Source: a bacterium (GTDB taxonomy: Bacteria; Sumerlaeota; Sumerlaeia; SLMS01). From it: a DNA stretch of 35,462 bases. This document shows, piece by piece, positions 16,319 to 25,383 of this stretch. The DNA lies in the NCBI GenBank assembly GCA_016125005.1, contig WGMQ01000091.1, positions 1 through 35,462 on the forward strand, read 5' to 3'. A program made the position numbers and the translations under genes. Under the pieces are notes generated by a model, which made no database searches, was not told the DNA's origin, and was given only the letters and a program-made list of their open reading frames with translations. The number at the start of each line of letters is the position of its first letter. Position 1 is the first letter of the stretch.

Positions 16319-16353
16319 AGCGGCGGGCAGCCCGTTTCGGACTGCCCGCCGCT
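16319..16353 (-). terminator. Terminator hairpin after the cyanophycinase-like gene
   Basis: A perfect 12-bp stem (16319-16330 with 16342-16353, core GGCGGGCAG/CTGCCCGCC) with an 11-base loop lies about 30 bases past the stop of the leftward gene. On the minus strand no T-run follows; on the plus strand TTTCC follows. It probably ends leftward transcription and shields the element end. Confidence 0.7.
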
Positions 16354-16382
16354 TTCCTACTTCGAGTTCCCTCGGGCCGCCG

Positions 16383-17885
16383 TTAGTACGGGTTGGAGGG
16401 GGTGAATGTGCCGTTGTTGACACTGAGGCGGATCGGGGCGACCGAGCCTGACATGGTACCAAAATTGAACATTCCGCCGCTGGTCAGCTTTGTCCGCAGT
16501 ACATTGTTGTAGATGAGCGATTGGCCCGACACCACCCGCTGGCGAACCGTCTGGGAGTCCTCCCAGAGGATGTACACTGCCGCGGTGCCATCGACGTAGC
16601 CGATCCGGTCGCGATCGATGAAGATCGACGTGCGTTCATCGACGGCGACGGCCGTGAGCGACGGCGTCGTTCCATCCTGCAGCAGGCGAGCCAGCCACGA
16701 CATCGGCCGTCCCATGCGGGTACGCGCCGCAAAGTGCGTGTCGGTGATTATGTTGTCCATCAGAGGCACCGTCAGGAAGCCACTGGAGATGATGTTGTTT
16801 GCCGCATAAGGATTCGCGAGGGCCTGGGCGCCGGTGATGGCCGTGACCCCGTCCGGGTCGTAGATGAACTCACCCATGACGTGGTTGCCCGCTGAGGTTC
16901 CGCCGATCACCCCGCCGCGATTGTAGACCTCCGTCAGCGCGACCTCAACCTGTGTATCCTTCCAGAAGTTCAGGTAAGCGGACTGGTCGCCGCCGGCGAC
17001 GAACACCATTTCTGCCGTCCGAATTGCCCAGTACGCGTATGCGGAGTTTGCCTTCGTGGTGTTGTCGATGATCAGCGTCTCGACCGAATCGGGCTTCAGC
17101 GTTCCGCTGGCGACGATTTCGTCGTAAAGATACGTCTGATACCCGCTGGAGTTGTCGGTCCTCAGAACAACAATATCCCCACCGTTGATGATCGGATAGG
17201 CGCGATTGGCGAAAGCTGCATCGACTTCCAGACTGCCGCCCATCAGGAGCACTGCCGGGCCGTTCACTGGTTGGCGCGCCGAATCCGCAGAGTTACCCAC
17301 CAGATAGTTCGTCAGATTCGAGGGCTTTGTCGGACGCGGTCCGAATCCCGTCGGAGTCGGGCTCGGCGTTGGCGTCAGTGTTGGGGTGGGCGTCGGCGTG
17401 GGTGTCGATGTAGCCGTCGGTGTCGGTGTTGGTGTGGGCGTGGCTGTCGGCGTCGGTGTGGCACTACCACCCGGGAAGGTCACATTGAGCGTGTAGGCCC
17501 CGGTCCCAGAATACCTCGTCACCTTGATGACGTAGCGCAGTGGGTCGGTCGCATAGTAGGTTCCCGTTTCCGGACGCGCGCTGGACTGGCCGGAAAGCAC
17601 ATAGGACCCGGTCGGCTTGTACAGGAAGAAATCGAAATCCCGCGGGCTGGTGTGGCTGAGGGTGATGTTGATGTTTCCCGGGGAGGTGACGTCGAAGTAG
17701 TACCAGTCGATGTCGGAGTTGTTGCCGATTTGCGCGCTGACGTTCACGCCAGAGCCCAAAGGGCCGTCGGCGGCGCTTTCCGTGTTGTTGTTTTCCGACT
17801 CCGCCGTGATCTGGGCCGCGACGGGGACGCCGGCCAAGGTCACGAGGAGTCCGAACGCAAGGAGGAGGGAGGACTTGATCTTCAT
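16383..17885 (-). CDS. Secreted cyanophycinase-like peptidase (S51 family) with PPC domain
   Basis: 500 residues. A signal peptide (1-24, ending VAA-Q) is followed by a pre-peptidase C-terminal-type beta domain (about 26-138: ESENNNTESA, DIDWYYFDV, GTYYATDPLRYVIKV) and a Thr-Pro linker (142-180). The peptidase domain (about 205-420) has the nucleophile motif GGTSAGN (Ser331), VFVAGGDQSAYL and TDTHFAARTRMGR (His384), the cyanophycinase pattern. The last 80 residues form a beta-rich tail. The family cleaves beta-linked Asp-Arg polymers or related isoaspartyl substrates; a secreted form would act on external polymer. It sits between attR and a decayed tRNA fragment. Substrate is inferred from family only. 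Confidence 0.85.
   Translation of the reverse strand: MKIKSSLLLAFGLLVTLAGVPVAAQITAESENNNTESAADGPLGSGVNVSAQIGNNSDIDWYYFDVTSPGNINITLSHTSPRDFDFFLYKPTGSYVLSGQSSARPETGTYYATDPLRYVIKVTRYSGTGAYTLNVTFPGGSATPTPTATPTPTPTPTATSTPTPTPTPTLTPTPSPTPTGFGPRPTKPSNLTNYLVGNSADSARQPVNGPAVLLMGGSLEVDAAFANRAYPIINGGDIVVLRTDNSSGYQTYLYDEIVASGTLKPDSVETLIIDNTTKANSAYAYWAIRTAEMVFVAGGDQSAYLNFWKDTQVEVALTEVYNRGGVIGGTSAGNHVMGEFIYDPDGVTAITGAQALANPYAANNIISSGFLTVPLMDNIITDTHFAARTRMGRPMSWLARLLQDGTTPSLTAVAVDERTSIFIDRDRIGYVDGTAAVYILWEDSQTVRQRVVSGQSLIYNNVLRTKLTSGGMFNFGTMSGSVAPIRLSVNNGTFTPSNPY
17349..17462 (-). repeat. Short tandem repeat coding the Thr-Pro linker
   Basis: GT/GGC-rich hexamer-like repeats on the plus strand encode about 19 Thr-Pro-type dipeptides (residues 142-179) of the cyanophycinase-like protein. 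Such low-complexity DNA is prone to length change by slippage, so linker length may vary between strains. Confidence 0.85.
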
Positions 17886-18198
17886 GTAAATGCCTGCTTT
17901 CGCCTGAGAGATGTCATGGACTTGACACTCGCGGGAAAGTTTTTCAAGTATTTTTTTGTTTTTTAGGTGGTTCCAAAGAATACTCCAGATTTAGACAGCC
18001 TTGGAGCGAATTGCTCGAGGGCCGGAAGCAAAGTCTTCGAGCCTTTCGAGATCGATCAAGTTGAATAAAATGAGTGCTTTGGGTTCGACCGGGAGCGGGC
18101 TGCTTAAGCTGAGGCTCCCGAGTTCGAACTGCGTTTCGCGCTGTCTTGCGGATACTCTTCCAATCACATTACCGGGCGCTTTTTTGGGTCCAGCCGGG
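17886..18198. other. 313-bp intergenic stretch, AT-rich block plus tRNA-like remnant
   Basis: No gene is seen. It lies upstream of the cyanophycinase-like gene and downstream of the histidine kinase gene, both leftward. An unusually T-rich run (about 17938-17966) could act as a terminator or a promoter-proximal element. A tRNA-Gly-like fragment lies at 18103-18142. I could not find a convincing -35/-10 pair. Confidence 0.5.
18103..18142 (+). repeat. Decayed tRNA-Gly 3' fragment (third att-like copy)
   Basis: Aligned with the tRNA-Gly 3' part ending at 5772 without gaps, 31 of 38 bases match, including TAAGCTGAGG, AGTTCGAAC and GCGTTT. It shares the GAGG of the left copy, not the GAAT of the right copy. 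No 5' half is visible. It suggests an earlier insertion at the same tRNA, with the cyanophycinase-like gene in between. Confidence 0.6.
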
Positions 18199-19758
18199 TC
18201 AATTCCGCGTCTGCACGGGCGGGCGGGTGGGAATCGTCATTTCGAACTCGGTGGCTTGGGGGGTGCTGGAGACAAGGGTGATTTCTCCGCCATGGAGGCG
18301 GGCGATCTCCCGGGCAACGGGGAGACCGAGTCCGAGGCCGCCCTCGATGGCTGCTTCGGGGGTGGAGCGGCTTCGGAAGTGTTCGAAAATCTGCTCTCGT
18401 TCTTCCGTCGGGATGGTAGGGCCTGTGTTGCGGATTCTAAGCCGGACCAGCTTGTCGAACGAGGTGAGTTCCACCTCCACCTTCTTCCGCTGGTCGTTGT
18501 GGCGGGCCGCGTTGGCGAGCAGGTTGGTGATGGCGGGGTAGAGGAGGGCCGGGTCGGCTTGAATGATGATGTCGGGTTGGATATGATCGACGATGCGCAG
18601 GTCGGGGGCAATGATGCCAAGATCCTCGATCAGGCCCTGGACTTCGTTGCTGATGTTGGTGCTCTCGGGGAGGATCGCAAGGTTTCCACTTTCCGCGCGG
18701 GAGAGCAGGAGGACGCGGTCGGTGATTTCCCGCAGCCGGTTCAGGTCCTCCAGAAAGCCCGCGAGGCGTTGCTCCTCCTCGGATCCGGCGCGGGTCCTGC
18801 CGAGGGCCTCCTCGATTTGGGCGACGAGCACGGTGATGGGGGTCTTGAGTTGGTGGGCCACGGTGGCGCTGAAGCGTCCGTTCCGTTCAAAGCTGAATCG
18901 CAGGCGGTCCATCATGGCGTTGAACTCGTTCACGATGGGCGAGAATTCGATCACGTGATTGTCCGGAGACGCGCGGTGGTGGAGGGCGTCGGAGGAGATG
19001 GTGGCGAGTTCTTCCGTCATGCGCTGCACGGGTGCGACGACCATGCGGCCGAGGAGCACGGCGGAGAGGATGGACAGCAGGGCGACGCCGCCGAGCGCGG
19101 GGAAGATGGCATCGAGGACGGCTGATTTGCGGGCTTCGAGGCGTGACGCATCGGCACCGATGATCATCTGTTCGCCGGGGATTCCGGCGGTGAGGATCCG
19201 GTACGCCCGGTCGGCCATTTCGATGGTGCGGCCCGGTTCCGAGCGGAAGTCTTTACGGTAGCTAGGTCCCTGTGGAGGTCCATCATTGCCGGGGGGGCCG
19301 CTTCCGGGTGGTGGTCGACGGCCGCCAACCGGCCCGGAGGCGCGACCGGGCCACGACGACGGACGCCTCCCTTCGAGTAGATCGTACCAGTCGGGGGGGA
19401 AGGTCATGGAGGGTGCGGCGTCCTCGAGTCGCAGGTCCTTCGGCCAGTTTGCGCTGACGTAGGTCAGGACTCCCTCCGGGTCGCGACGCTGGACAGCGAA
19501 GAAATACTCCTCGACCTGTTGCCGGTCAGCCTGCACGGCAAAGAGGCGTTCCGCCTGCTCGAGGCTCATCATGGCGTCTGGCCGCCCGCTGAAGGCGTGT
19601 CGGGCGGTGGAGGCGAGGTCGCGGTCGAAATCCTCTGTGGCGAGCGCGGAAACCCGCAGCCAGATGGTACCTCCGAGCGAGGTCAAAAGGACCAACTGCA
19701 TGGCGCAGGTAGCCAGTACGACCCGTGCCACGAGGGATCGTCGCAACAGCTTGATCAT
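18199..19758 (-). CDS. Two-component sensor histidine kinase
   Basis: 519 residues. Two transmembrane helices (about 12-34 and 215-240) flank a periplasmic sensor of about 180 residues that contains a Gly/Pro/Arg-rich loop (about 132-168). A HAMP-like linker follows (240-290). The dimerisation box has the phospho-acceptor His302 in ATVAHQLKTPITVL. The ATPase domain shows the N box (NLLANAARHN) and G box (GLGLGLPVAREI). The start overlaps the stop of the response regulator gene as ATGA, so the pair is one unit with the regulator first. The signal is unknown. The divergent beta-helix gene is a candidate target. Confidence 0.93.
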   Translation of the reverse strand: MIKLLRRSLVARVVLATCAMQLVLLTSLGGTIWLRVSALATEDFDRDLASTARHAFSGRPDAMMSLEQAERLFAVQADRQQVEEYFFAVQRRDPEGVLTYVSANWPKDLRLEDAAPSMTFPPDWYDLLEGRRPSSWPGRASGPVGGRRPPPGSGPPGNDGPPQGPSYRKDFRSEPGRTIEMADRAYRILTAGIPGEQMIIGADASRLEARKSAVLDAIFPALGGVALLSILSAVLLGRMVVAPVQRMTEELATISSDALHHRASPDNHVIEFSPIVNEFNAMMDRLRFSFERNGRFSATVAHQLKTPITVLVAQIEEALGRTRAGSEEEQRLAGFLEDLNRLREITDRVLLLSRAESGNLAILPESTNISNEVQGLIEDLGIIAPDLRIVDHIQPDIIIQADPALLYPAITNLLANAARHNDQRKKVEVELTSFDKLVRLRIRNTGPTIPTEEREQIFEHFRSRSTPEAAIEGGLGLGLPVAREIARLHGGEITLVSSTPQATEFEMTIPTRPPVQTRN

Positions 19759-20495
19759 TCGTCGCCCTCGGTGAGGACAGTGCCGATGACCCGGTAACCG
19801 ACGCCGCGCACTGTCTCGATGAAGCCGGGGGCGCCTGCGTCCGCCAAGCGGTTGCGAAGTCGACCGACGTAGACGTCGAGCACGTGATCACCCGACTGGG
19901 AACCATAGGACCAGAGCGCGTTGATGATCTTGGCGCGCGGCCTGACGGCATTGGGCACGCGCATCAGGTAGACAAGCAGGTCGAACTCGCGCGTGGTCAG
20001 CTCCAGCTTGTTGCCACCTACCGTTACTTCGCGGCGCACGCGGTTGAGGCTGACGTTGCCGACGCGCAGCTTCACCTCGTTGAGCTTGCCGGACTCCTCG
20101 TGTGCCGGGCGTCCGATGCGGCGCATGAGGGCATCGATGCGCGCCATGAGTTCCTCAAGATAGAATGGCTTGGTGAGGTAGTCGTCGGCTCCGTCGGTCA
20201 GTCCCCTCACGCGGTCCTCGACACCGTCACGAGAGGTGAGCACGAGGACGAGCAACGGGGATCCGGCGGCCCGCAGTTCCCGCAGGATATCGAATCCCTT
20301 CATCCCCGGCAGCATCACGTCGAGCACCACCAGGTCAAAGCCGCCGGAAAGGGCAGTCCGCAGGCCATCACGTCCGTCGGACACCCAAGTCACGTCGTAT
20401 CCGGCCCCCGTCAGGGCCGTCGAGATCGACGATGCGATCCGCGCCTCGTCCTCCACGATCAGGATGCTGTCCTTGCGCAACGGCTTGTGTGGCAT
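19755..20495 (-). CDS. OmpR/PhoB-family response regulator
   Basis: 246 residues from the ATG at 20495; the longer frame to 20654 adds non-conserved sequence. The receiver domain (about 10-125) has the acidic pair Glu15/Asp16, phospho-acceptor Asp59 in LVVLDVMLPG, Thr87 and Lys109 in TKPF. The C-terminal winged-helix DNA-binding domain (about 145-240) shows LTTREFDLLVYLM, VLDVYVGRLRNRL and the closing IETVRGVGYRV. It is phosphorylated by the adjacent kinase and binds DNA. It is divergent from the secreted beta-helix gene across 176 bases, where both promoters should lie. Confidence 0.95.
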   Translation of the reverse strand: MPHKPLRKDSILIVEDEARIASSISTALTGAGYDVTWVSDGRDGLRTALSGGFDLVVLDVMLPGMKGFDILRELRAAGSPLLVLVLTSRDGVEDRVRGLTDGADDYLTKPFYLEELMARIDALMRRIGRPAHEESGKLNEVKLRVGNVSLNRVRREVTVGGNKLELTTREFDLLVYLMRVPNAVRPRAKIINALWSYGSQSGDHVLDVYVGRLRNRLADAGAPGFIETVRGVGYRVIGTVLTEGDE

Positions 20496-20671
20496 GGTGC
20501 GTTCCCGCCTCTTCGTGCTCCCCGGAACGTGGCGCTTTTCCCGCCGGGAACCAATCGGATTATCGATCCTCAACAACAATTGAGATGTCACGTGGCACTC
20601 CATTGATGTGCATTCATGGCAGGGACTATTCCCCGCCCACAGGGGAACACTCAACGCATCAGGAGCAAACG

Positions 20672-23600
20672 ATGAAAATCAGGCGAATTGCCGCTTTGCC
20701 GTCCGGGATGGCGCTCGGGCTCATGCTACTTTCACCGCACTTGGCTGCTGCCACTTTCGTTGTCGACAACGGTGGTGACGTCAGCGATAGTGACTTTACC
20801 GCCGGAAACTTCACGCTGCGCGAGGCCATCGAGCAGGCCAACGCCACCGCGGGGGCGGACGTCATTGAGTTTGACGCGTCCATCACGACGGTGGTGCTGA
20901 CCGCCGCGCTTCCATCCATCTCCGAGCAGGTGCGAATCGACGGCACCGTGAATGCAAGCTACGTGGAACTGGAGGGTGTGACCAACTCGGTTTCCGGAAA
21001 CGGCATCACTGTTGGGACCACCTCCTCGGGCACGGAAATCTATGGCCTGGACATCAACACGTTCGGTAGTCGCGGCATCGAAGTATCGGGTGCAAACACG
21101 ACCATCGGTGCCCCCGGAAAGGGGAACGTCCTTCGCGGGATGGGGGGACCCACTATCGTTCTCGATCCAGCGTCATCTGGTGGGTTGGTGCAGGCGAACC
21201 TGATCGGCGTGCAGCGTGACGGTGTCACTCAGCAGACCAATTCCGGTGGTGTGGAACTCTGGGGATCGGGCCACATCATCGGTGGCGATACGGCGGCGGA
21301 GCGCAACGTCATCTCCTCCGCCACTGCCTCGAACGGGATCAATGTGCTCGGTGGCTCGGGTCACGTGATCCAGGGAAACTACGTGGGTACCGACCCGACG
21401 GGTACACTCGATTGGGGGAATTCGGGCCATGGCATCTACTGTCAGGTGGCTGGAACGGTCATCGGAGGGTCCAACCCCGGGGAGGGGAATCTGGTCTCCG
21501 GCAATGGCCTAAACGGTATCCAGCTGTCAGGTGTCACTTCCTATGCCATCCGAGGGAACACGATCGGGCTCAACGCCTCGGGTAACGCGGCTCTCGGGAA
21601 CTCCTCCCGGGGTATCCTGATCCTGACGACGGCGACCAATGGCATCATCGACGGTAATCTCATCGGCAGCAACGCGGGGCATGGAGCAGAAGTTCGCGGC
21701 AGCGGAACCACCTTCTCGAACAACGTAGTGGGCTTGGGGGCGGACGGCGTCACGGATTTGGGGAACTCAGGATACGGTCTCTTCGCAGATGGCGCCACGA
21801 GCATTGTCATTTCGGACAACACCCTGTCCGGGAACGACTCCTACGGCATTGGGATCTCCAACGCCGTCGGGGCAATGGTGCAGGACAATATCATCGGGCT
21901 GACCACGAGCGGATTGGCTGCCGCGCCGAACCTCGGGACGGGCATCCACGTCTACAATGCATCGGACAACATCACCATCACCGGCAACGTGATCAGCAGA
22001 AACGGTATCGGCGGCTCCGGGAGCAACCGCTACGGTCTTCGGGTGGAGGGTTCCACTGGTGGCGTGATCAAGAACAACAAGATCGGCACCGACATCAACG
22101 GAACCACTGGCTTCGGCAACCAGCGTCACGGTATCTCCATCATCGCGGGTTCCCATACCATTGGCGGCCTTGGGTCCGGTGAAGGCAACCTGGTGATGGG
22201 AAATGGCGAGAACGGGATCGAGATCTCGTCGGCATCGGGGACCAACAACTCAATCGAAGGGAATGTGGCCAGCGGCAGCGGAGGCTACGGCATCCTGATC
22301 AGCTCGGCCACGACGGCGACCGTCCGCGGAAATATCGTCGGACTGAATTCCGCCGGCACCGCCGCCTACGCGAACGCCAATGGCATTGGGCTCACCGGCG
22401 CGGGTACCTTCACCATCGGCGGTTCGACCGCCGCGGAACGGAACGTCATCAGCGGCAACACGACGGTGGGAGTGGTGCTCACCGCCGGCACCAGCACGCT
22501 GGAAGGGAACTATATCGGGGCCGGAAGCGACGGCGCCACCGACCTGGGCAATGGTGGAAATGGCGTCACCGGGAGCGGTGTTGCCGGTCTGAGCCTGACC
22601 AACAACGTGATCTCCGGCAACGGGGGCCTCGGCGTTCAGCTCTCCAACTGCGACAATGCTACCATCGATGGAAACATCATCGGAATGACCGCCACGGGGC
22701 TCGCGAGTCTGTCGAATAGCAACACGGGGCTTTACCTACTCAGCGGTAGCGACGGTGCCACGATTACCGACAACGTTGTCAGCTCCAACGGGATCGGTGG
22801 GAGCGGTTCGAACAGATACGGTATTCGGCTCGAGACCTGCGCCAGCGCTGTCATCCGCGGCAACATGGTCGGTGCGGACATCAACGGGAACGGTGGCTTC
22901 GGTAACGCCCGCCACGGGATCAGCACCGTGACCAATCCGGCCACGGTCGGCGGGGCGCTCACCGGTCAGGGAAACATCATCCGCAGCAATGGCGAGACTG
23001 GAATCGAAGTTAGCTCCAGCACCGCGGGCGCAACCATCGTCGGAAACACCGTTGCCGATTGCGGGACCTACGGCATCGTGCTGAGCGGCGACGGCGACAA
23101 GGTCGCTCAAGGAAATCAAGTCCTGGACAGCGGAATCCACGGTGTCTCCATCTCCGGGGCGGGTGCCATCTCTCTCCTTGAAAATTCCGTCTCCGACAGC
23201 GGGACAAATGGCGTCTCCATCGCTGGTTCCGGCGTCATTACCGCGCAGGATAACGTGATCACGGGCAGTGGGCAATATGGCATCTCCCTCGGTGCAACCG
23301 GCTCTGACACGATCACGGGAAACACCTTTGCGAACAACTTCGCGGCGATCCTGGTCGGCTCCGGTTCGAACACCATCGAGGACAACCAGGTCACGGGCGG
23401 GTCGTTCGGGATCGTCTTCTCCGACGACTCCGCGTCGCTCGGCAATCGCATCGTCCGCAACACCTGCTCCGGCATCAGTGGCATTTCCCTGGGGCTGGGG
23501 TGGTGGGGCCCTTACTCCAACGACCCGCTTGATGCAGACAGCGGAAAGGCCAACAACTACCAGAACTTCCCGGTGATCGATCCCGTCACTCCGGGTGCAA

Positions 23601-25180
23601 CGCAACTGACCGGCGTGCTCGCATCAGCCGCATCGCGCAGCTACCGCCTCGACTTCTATCGCAACGGTGACTGCCATCCATCCGGTTATGGAGAGATGGA
23701 AGAGTGGATCGGCACCGTCGACGTCACGACGGACGGGGACGGCAACGCTCCCTTCACCATCGCACTCCCCTCGAACGCGACCCTCGGTCAGTCATTCACG
23801 GCGACCGCCACGGACCTGACCACGAACGATACCAGCTCCATCTCGCGCTGCGTGGAGACCGAGACGGATCCCCGTCCCGACCTCGTGACAGTTGCTCGCG
23901 GCTCCTCCAGCCCGACCTATGGTGGCACCGTTGACTTCGACCTGACGTTTGATGAGCCGGTGACCGGGCTCGACGCATCGTCCCTCACCCTCACCGAGTC
24001 CGACTCGCTCACCAGTTCGACCATCGAGGCGGTCACCTATCCTCACGGCAACGCCCTCAACATGACTCGCACAATGGCACTCTCCCGGCCGGGCACCTTC
24101 GATCTCTCGGGCCGCTCCTTCACCGTCGAGTTCTGGGCCAAGCGTTCCTCCATCAACTCCGGCAACGACATGTTTGTACACTGCGCAGTGTCGAACGCCC
24201 TCCGCAGCTACCTTCACATCGGATTCAACAAGTACAGCTTCCGATTCGGCTTTTACAACGACGACCTGGACGCGGATACCGAATGGGGAATCATCAACGA
24301 GTGGCAGCACTGGGCCTGCACCTACGATGTCGCCACCAATCAGCGTCGCATCTACCTCAACGGGGTGCTGGTGGGTGAGGACACCTCCGGTGGCCCTCTT
24401 GTTGGAGCGGGAACCCTGACGATCGGGGCTGCCGGTCAGGGTGGCTTCGAAGGCAAGCTTGATGAAGTACGCATCTGGGATTCCGCGCTCTCACAGGCGA
24501 CCATTGCCGCCAACCGATTCACTCCGGCGACGGGCTCCGAGTCCGGCCTGCTGGCCCTCTACCAGTTCGATGGCTTCGCGGACCTCGGCGTGAACGCTGA
24601 CGGCGCCGACGACGTCGCCGACGGCGCAACCGGGACCTATCCGCTAGATGTGACCGTCGGTTCCCCGACCATCGCTCCCGCCGATGTTCCGTCGCAGACC
24701 ATTACTGTCTCGGCCCAGACCGGCGCCTTCGACGGCTATCTTGGGCTCTCCATCGCCTCGCCCGCCTCCGTGAAGGACACGATGCTCTTCCCGCTCAACA
24801 CGGTTGGCGTGTCCGGTGAGACCTTCCTGGTCATCGACAACGATCCCGCCACTGACATTTCCCTGAGCGACGATGCCGTGGAGGAGGGCCAGCCCAGTGG
24901 TACCACGGTCGGCGTCCTCACTGCCACCGACCCGGACACCAGCTTCATCGCACAGACCTTCTCCTATGCACTGGTGAGCGGCGTCGGCGACACCGACAAT
25001 GGCGACTTCCAGATCGTTGGTGACGAACTCCGCACCGCCACCTCCTTCCCGGGCAGCGGAAGCCGCAGCATCCGCGTTGCGGTGACGGACAACGGCACAC
25101 CGACGGAGACGTTCGAGAAGCAATTCACCATCACCGTCTCTCCCACTGCCGTCCATGACTGGATGGACCTGGCGGACTAA
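20672..25180 (+). CDS. Giant secreted beta-helix protein with nested LamG and cadherin-like domains
   Basis: 1502 residues from the ATG at 20672, with AGGAG seven bases upstream. A signal peptide (1-27) is followed by TLREAIEQAN (48-57), the start motif of CSLREA-type repeat proteins. A right-handed beta-helix runs to about residue 970 (repeated GN-I-G and NGI units such as GNIIG, NVISGN). Then come an Ig-like domain, a LamG/concanavalin fold (about 1125-1300) and a cadherin-like repeat (about 1390-1490: AVEEGQPSGTTVGVLTATDPD). Such proteins bind or cleave polysaccharides or act as surface adhesins. No sorting signal (PEP-CTERM, LPXTG or T9SS type) is seen at the C-terminus. It is probably controlled by the adjacent two-component system. 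Confidence 0.85.
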   Translation: MKIRRIAALPSGMALGLMLLSPHLAAATFVVDNGGDVSDSDFTAGNFTLREAIEQANATAGADVIEFDASITTVVLTAALPSISEQVRIDGTVNASYVELEGVTNSVSGNGITVGTTSSGTEIYGLDINTFGSRGIEVSGANTTIGAPGKGNVLRGMGGPTIVLDPASSGGLVQANLIGVQRDGVTQQTNSGGVELWGSGHIIGGDTAAERNVISSATASNGINVLGGSGHVIQGNYVGTDPTGTLDWGNSGHGIYCQVAGTVIGGSNPGEGNLVSGNGLNGIQLSGVTSYAIRGNTIGLNASGNAALGNSSRGILILTTATNGIIDGNLIGSNAGHGAEVRGSGTTFSNNVVGLGADGVTDLGNSGYGLFADGATSIVISDNTLSGNDSYGIGISNAVGAMVQDNIIGLTTSGLAAAPNLGTGIHVYNASDNITITGNVISRNGIGGSGSNRYGLRVEGSTGGVIKNNKIGTDINGTTGFGNQRHGISIIAGSHTIGGLGSGEGNLVMGNGENGIEISSASGTNNSIEGNVASGSGGYGILISSATTATVRGNIVGLNSAGTAAYANANGIGLTGAGTFTIGGSTAAERNVISGNTTVGVVLTAGTSTLEGNYIGAGSDGATDLGNGGNGVTGSGVAGLSLTNNVISGNGGLGVQLSNCDNATIDGNIIGMTATGLASLSNSNTGLYLLSGSDGATITDNVVSSNGIGGSGSNRYGIRLETCASAVIRGNMVGADINGNGGFGNARHGISTVTNPATVGGALTGQGNIIRSNGETGIEVSSSTAGATIVGNTVADCGTYGIVLSGDGDKVAQGNQVLDSGIHGVSISGAGAISLLENSVSDSGTNGVSIAGSGVITAQDNVITGSGQYGISLGATGSDTITGNTFANNFAAILVGSGSNTIEDNQVTGGSFGIVFSDDSASLGNRIVRNTCSGISGISLGLGWWGPYSNDPLDADSGKANNYQNFPVIDPVTPGATQLTGVLASAASRSYRLDFYRNGDCHPSGYGEMEEWIGTVDVTTDGDGNAPFTIALPSNATLGQSFTATATDLTTNDTSSISRCVETETDPRPDLVTVARGSSSPTYGGTVDFDLTFDEPVTGLDASSLTLTESDSLTSSTIEAVTYPHGNALNMTRTMALSRPGTFDLSGRSFTVEFWAKRSSINSGNDMFVHCAVSNALRSYLHIGFNKYSFRFGFYNDDLDADTEWGIINEWQHWACTYDVATNQRRIYLNGVLVGEDTSGGPLVGAGTLTIGAAGQGGFEGKLDEVRIWDSALSQATIAANRFTPATGSESGLLALYQFDGFADLGVNADGADDVADGATGTYPLDVTVGSPTIAPADVPSQTITVSAQTGAFDGYLGLSIASPASVKDTMLFPLNTVGVSGETFLVIDNDPATDISLSDDAVEEGQPSGTTVGVLTATDPDTSFIAQTFSYALVSGVGDTDNGDFQIVGDELRTATSFPGSGSRSIRVAVTDNGTPTETFEKQFTITVSPTAVHDWMDLAD
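21690..22996 (+). repeat. Internal tandem duplication in the beta-helix gene, 786-bp period
   Basis: The segment from about 21690 to 22210 is repeated 786 bases (262 codons) downstream. Anchors are the shared SNGIGGSGSNRYG-type segment (22001 and 22787) and DGxTDLGN (21743 and 22529). The copies are diverged but colinear over roughly 170 codons. Confidence 0.75.
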
Positions 25181-25205
25181 ACTCGCACTACCGCATGCCG
25201 TCCCT

Positions 25206-25246
25206 ACCGGTCCCAAGCCCCTGCGGTTTGGGGCCGGTTCTCTTTT
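25206..25246 (+). terminator. Rho-independent terminator of the beta-helix gene
   Basis: ACCGG-T-CCCAA pairs with TTTGGG-G-CCGGT around a GC-rich loop and is followed by TCTCTTTT. It lies 26 bases after the stop and separates the gene from the metallophosphoesterase gene. Confidence 0.8.
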
Positions 25247-25383
25247 GGTGGGCGCGATTCACGACATTCCAGTGACGTTTCGCCCGGATGGTCCTTCCTG
25301 CTTGTCGCTTTCCACTGCCAGGTCGAGCATTGCGGAAACGGCCGATCCCTGATCGTCCCGACTAATCAAAGGATTGTGGGACT

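Noticed and set aside
17340..17470. Possible CRISPR-like or minisatellite array
   Set aside because: It is in-frame coding DNA for a Thr-Pro linker; there are no unique spacers.
18001..19125. 374-codon plus-strand open frame opposite the histidine kinase
   Set aside because: Mirror frame of the kinase; the kinase motifs on the minus strand are decisive.
22736..23605. 289-codon minus-strand frame inside the beta-helix gene
   Set aside because: Val/Ala/Asp repeat pattern is the complement of the beta-helix repeats.
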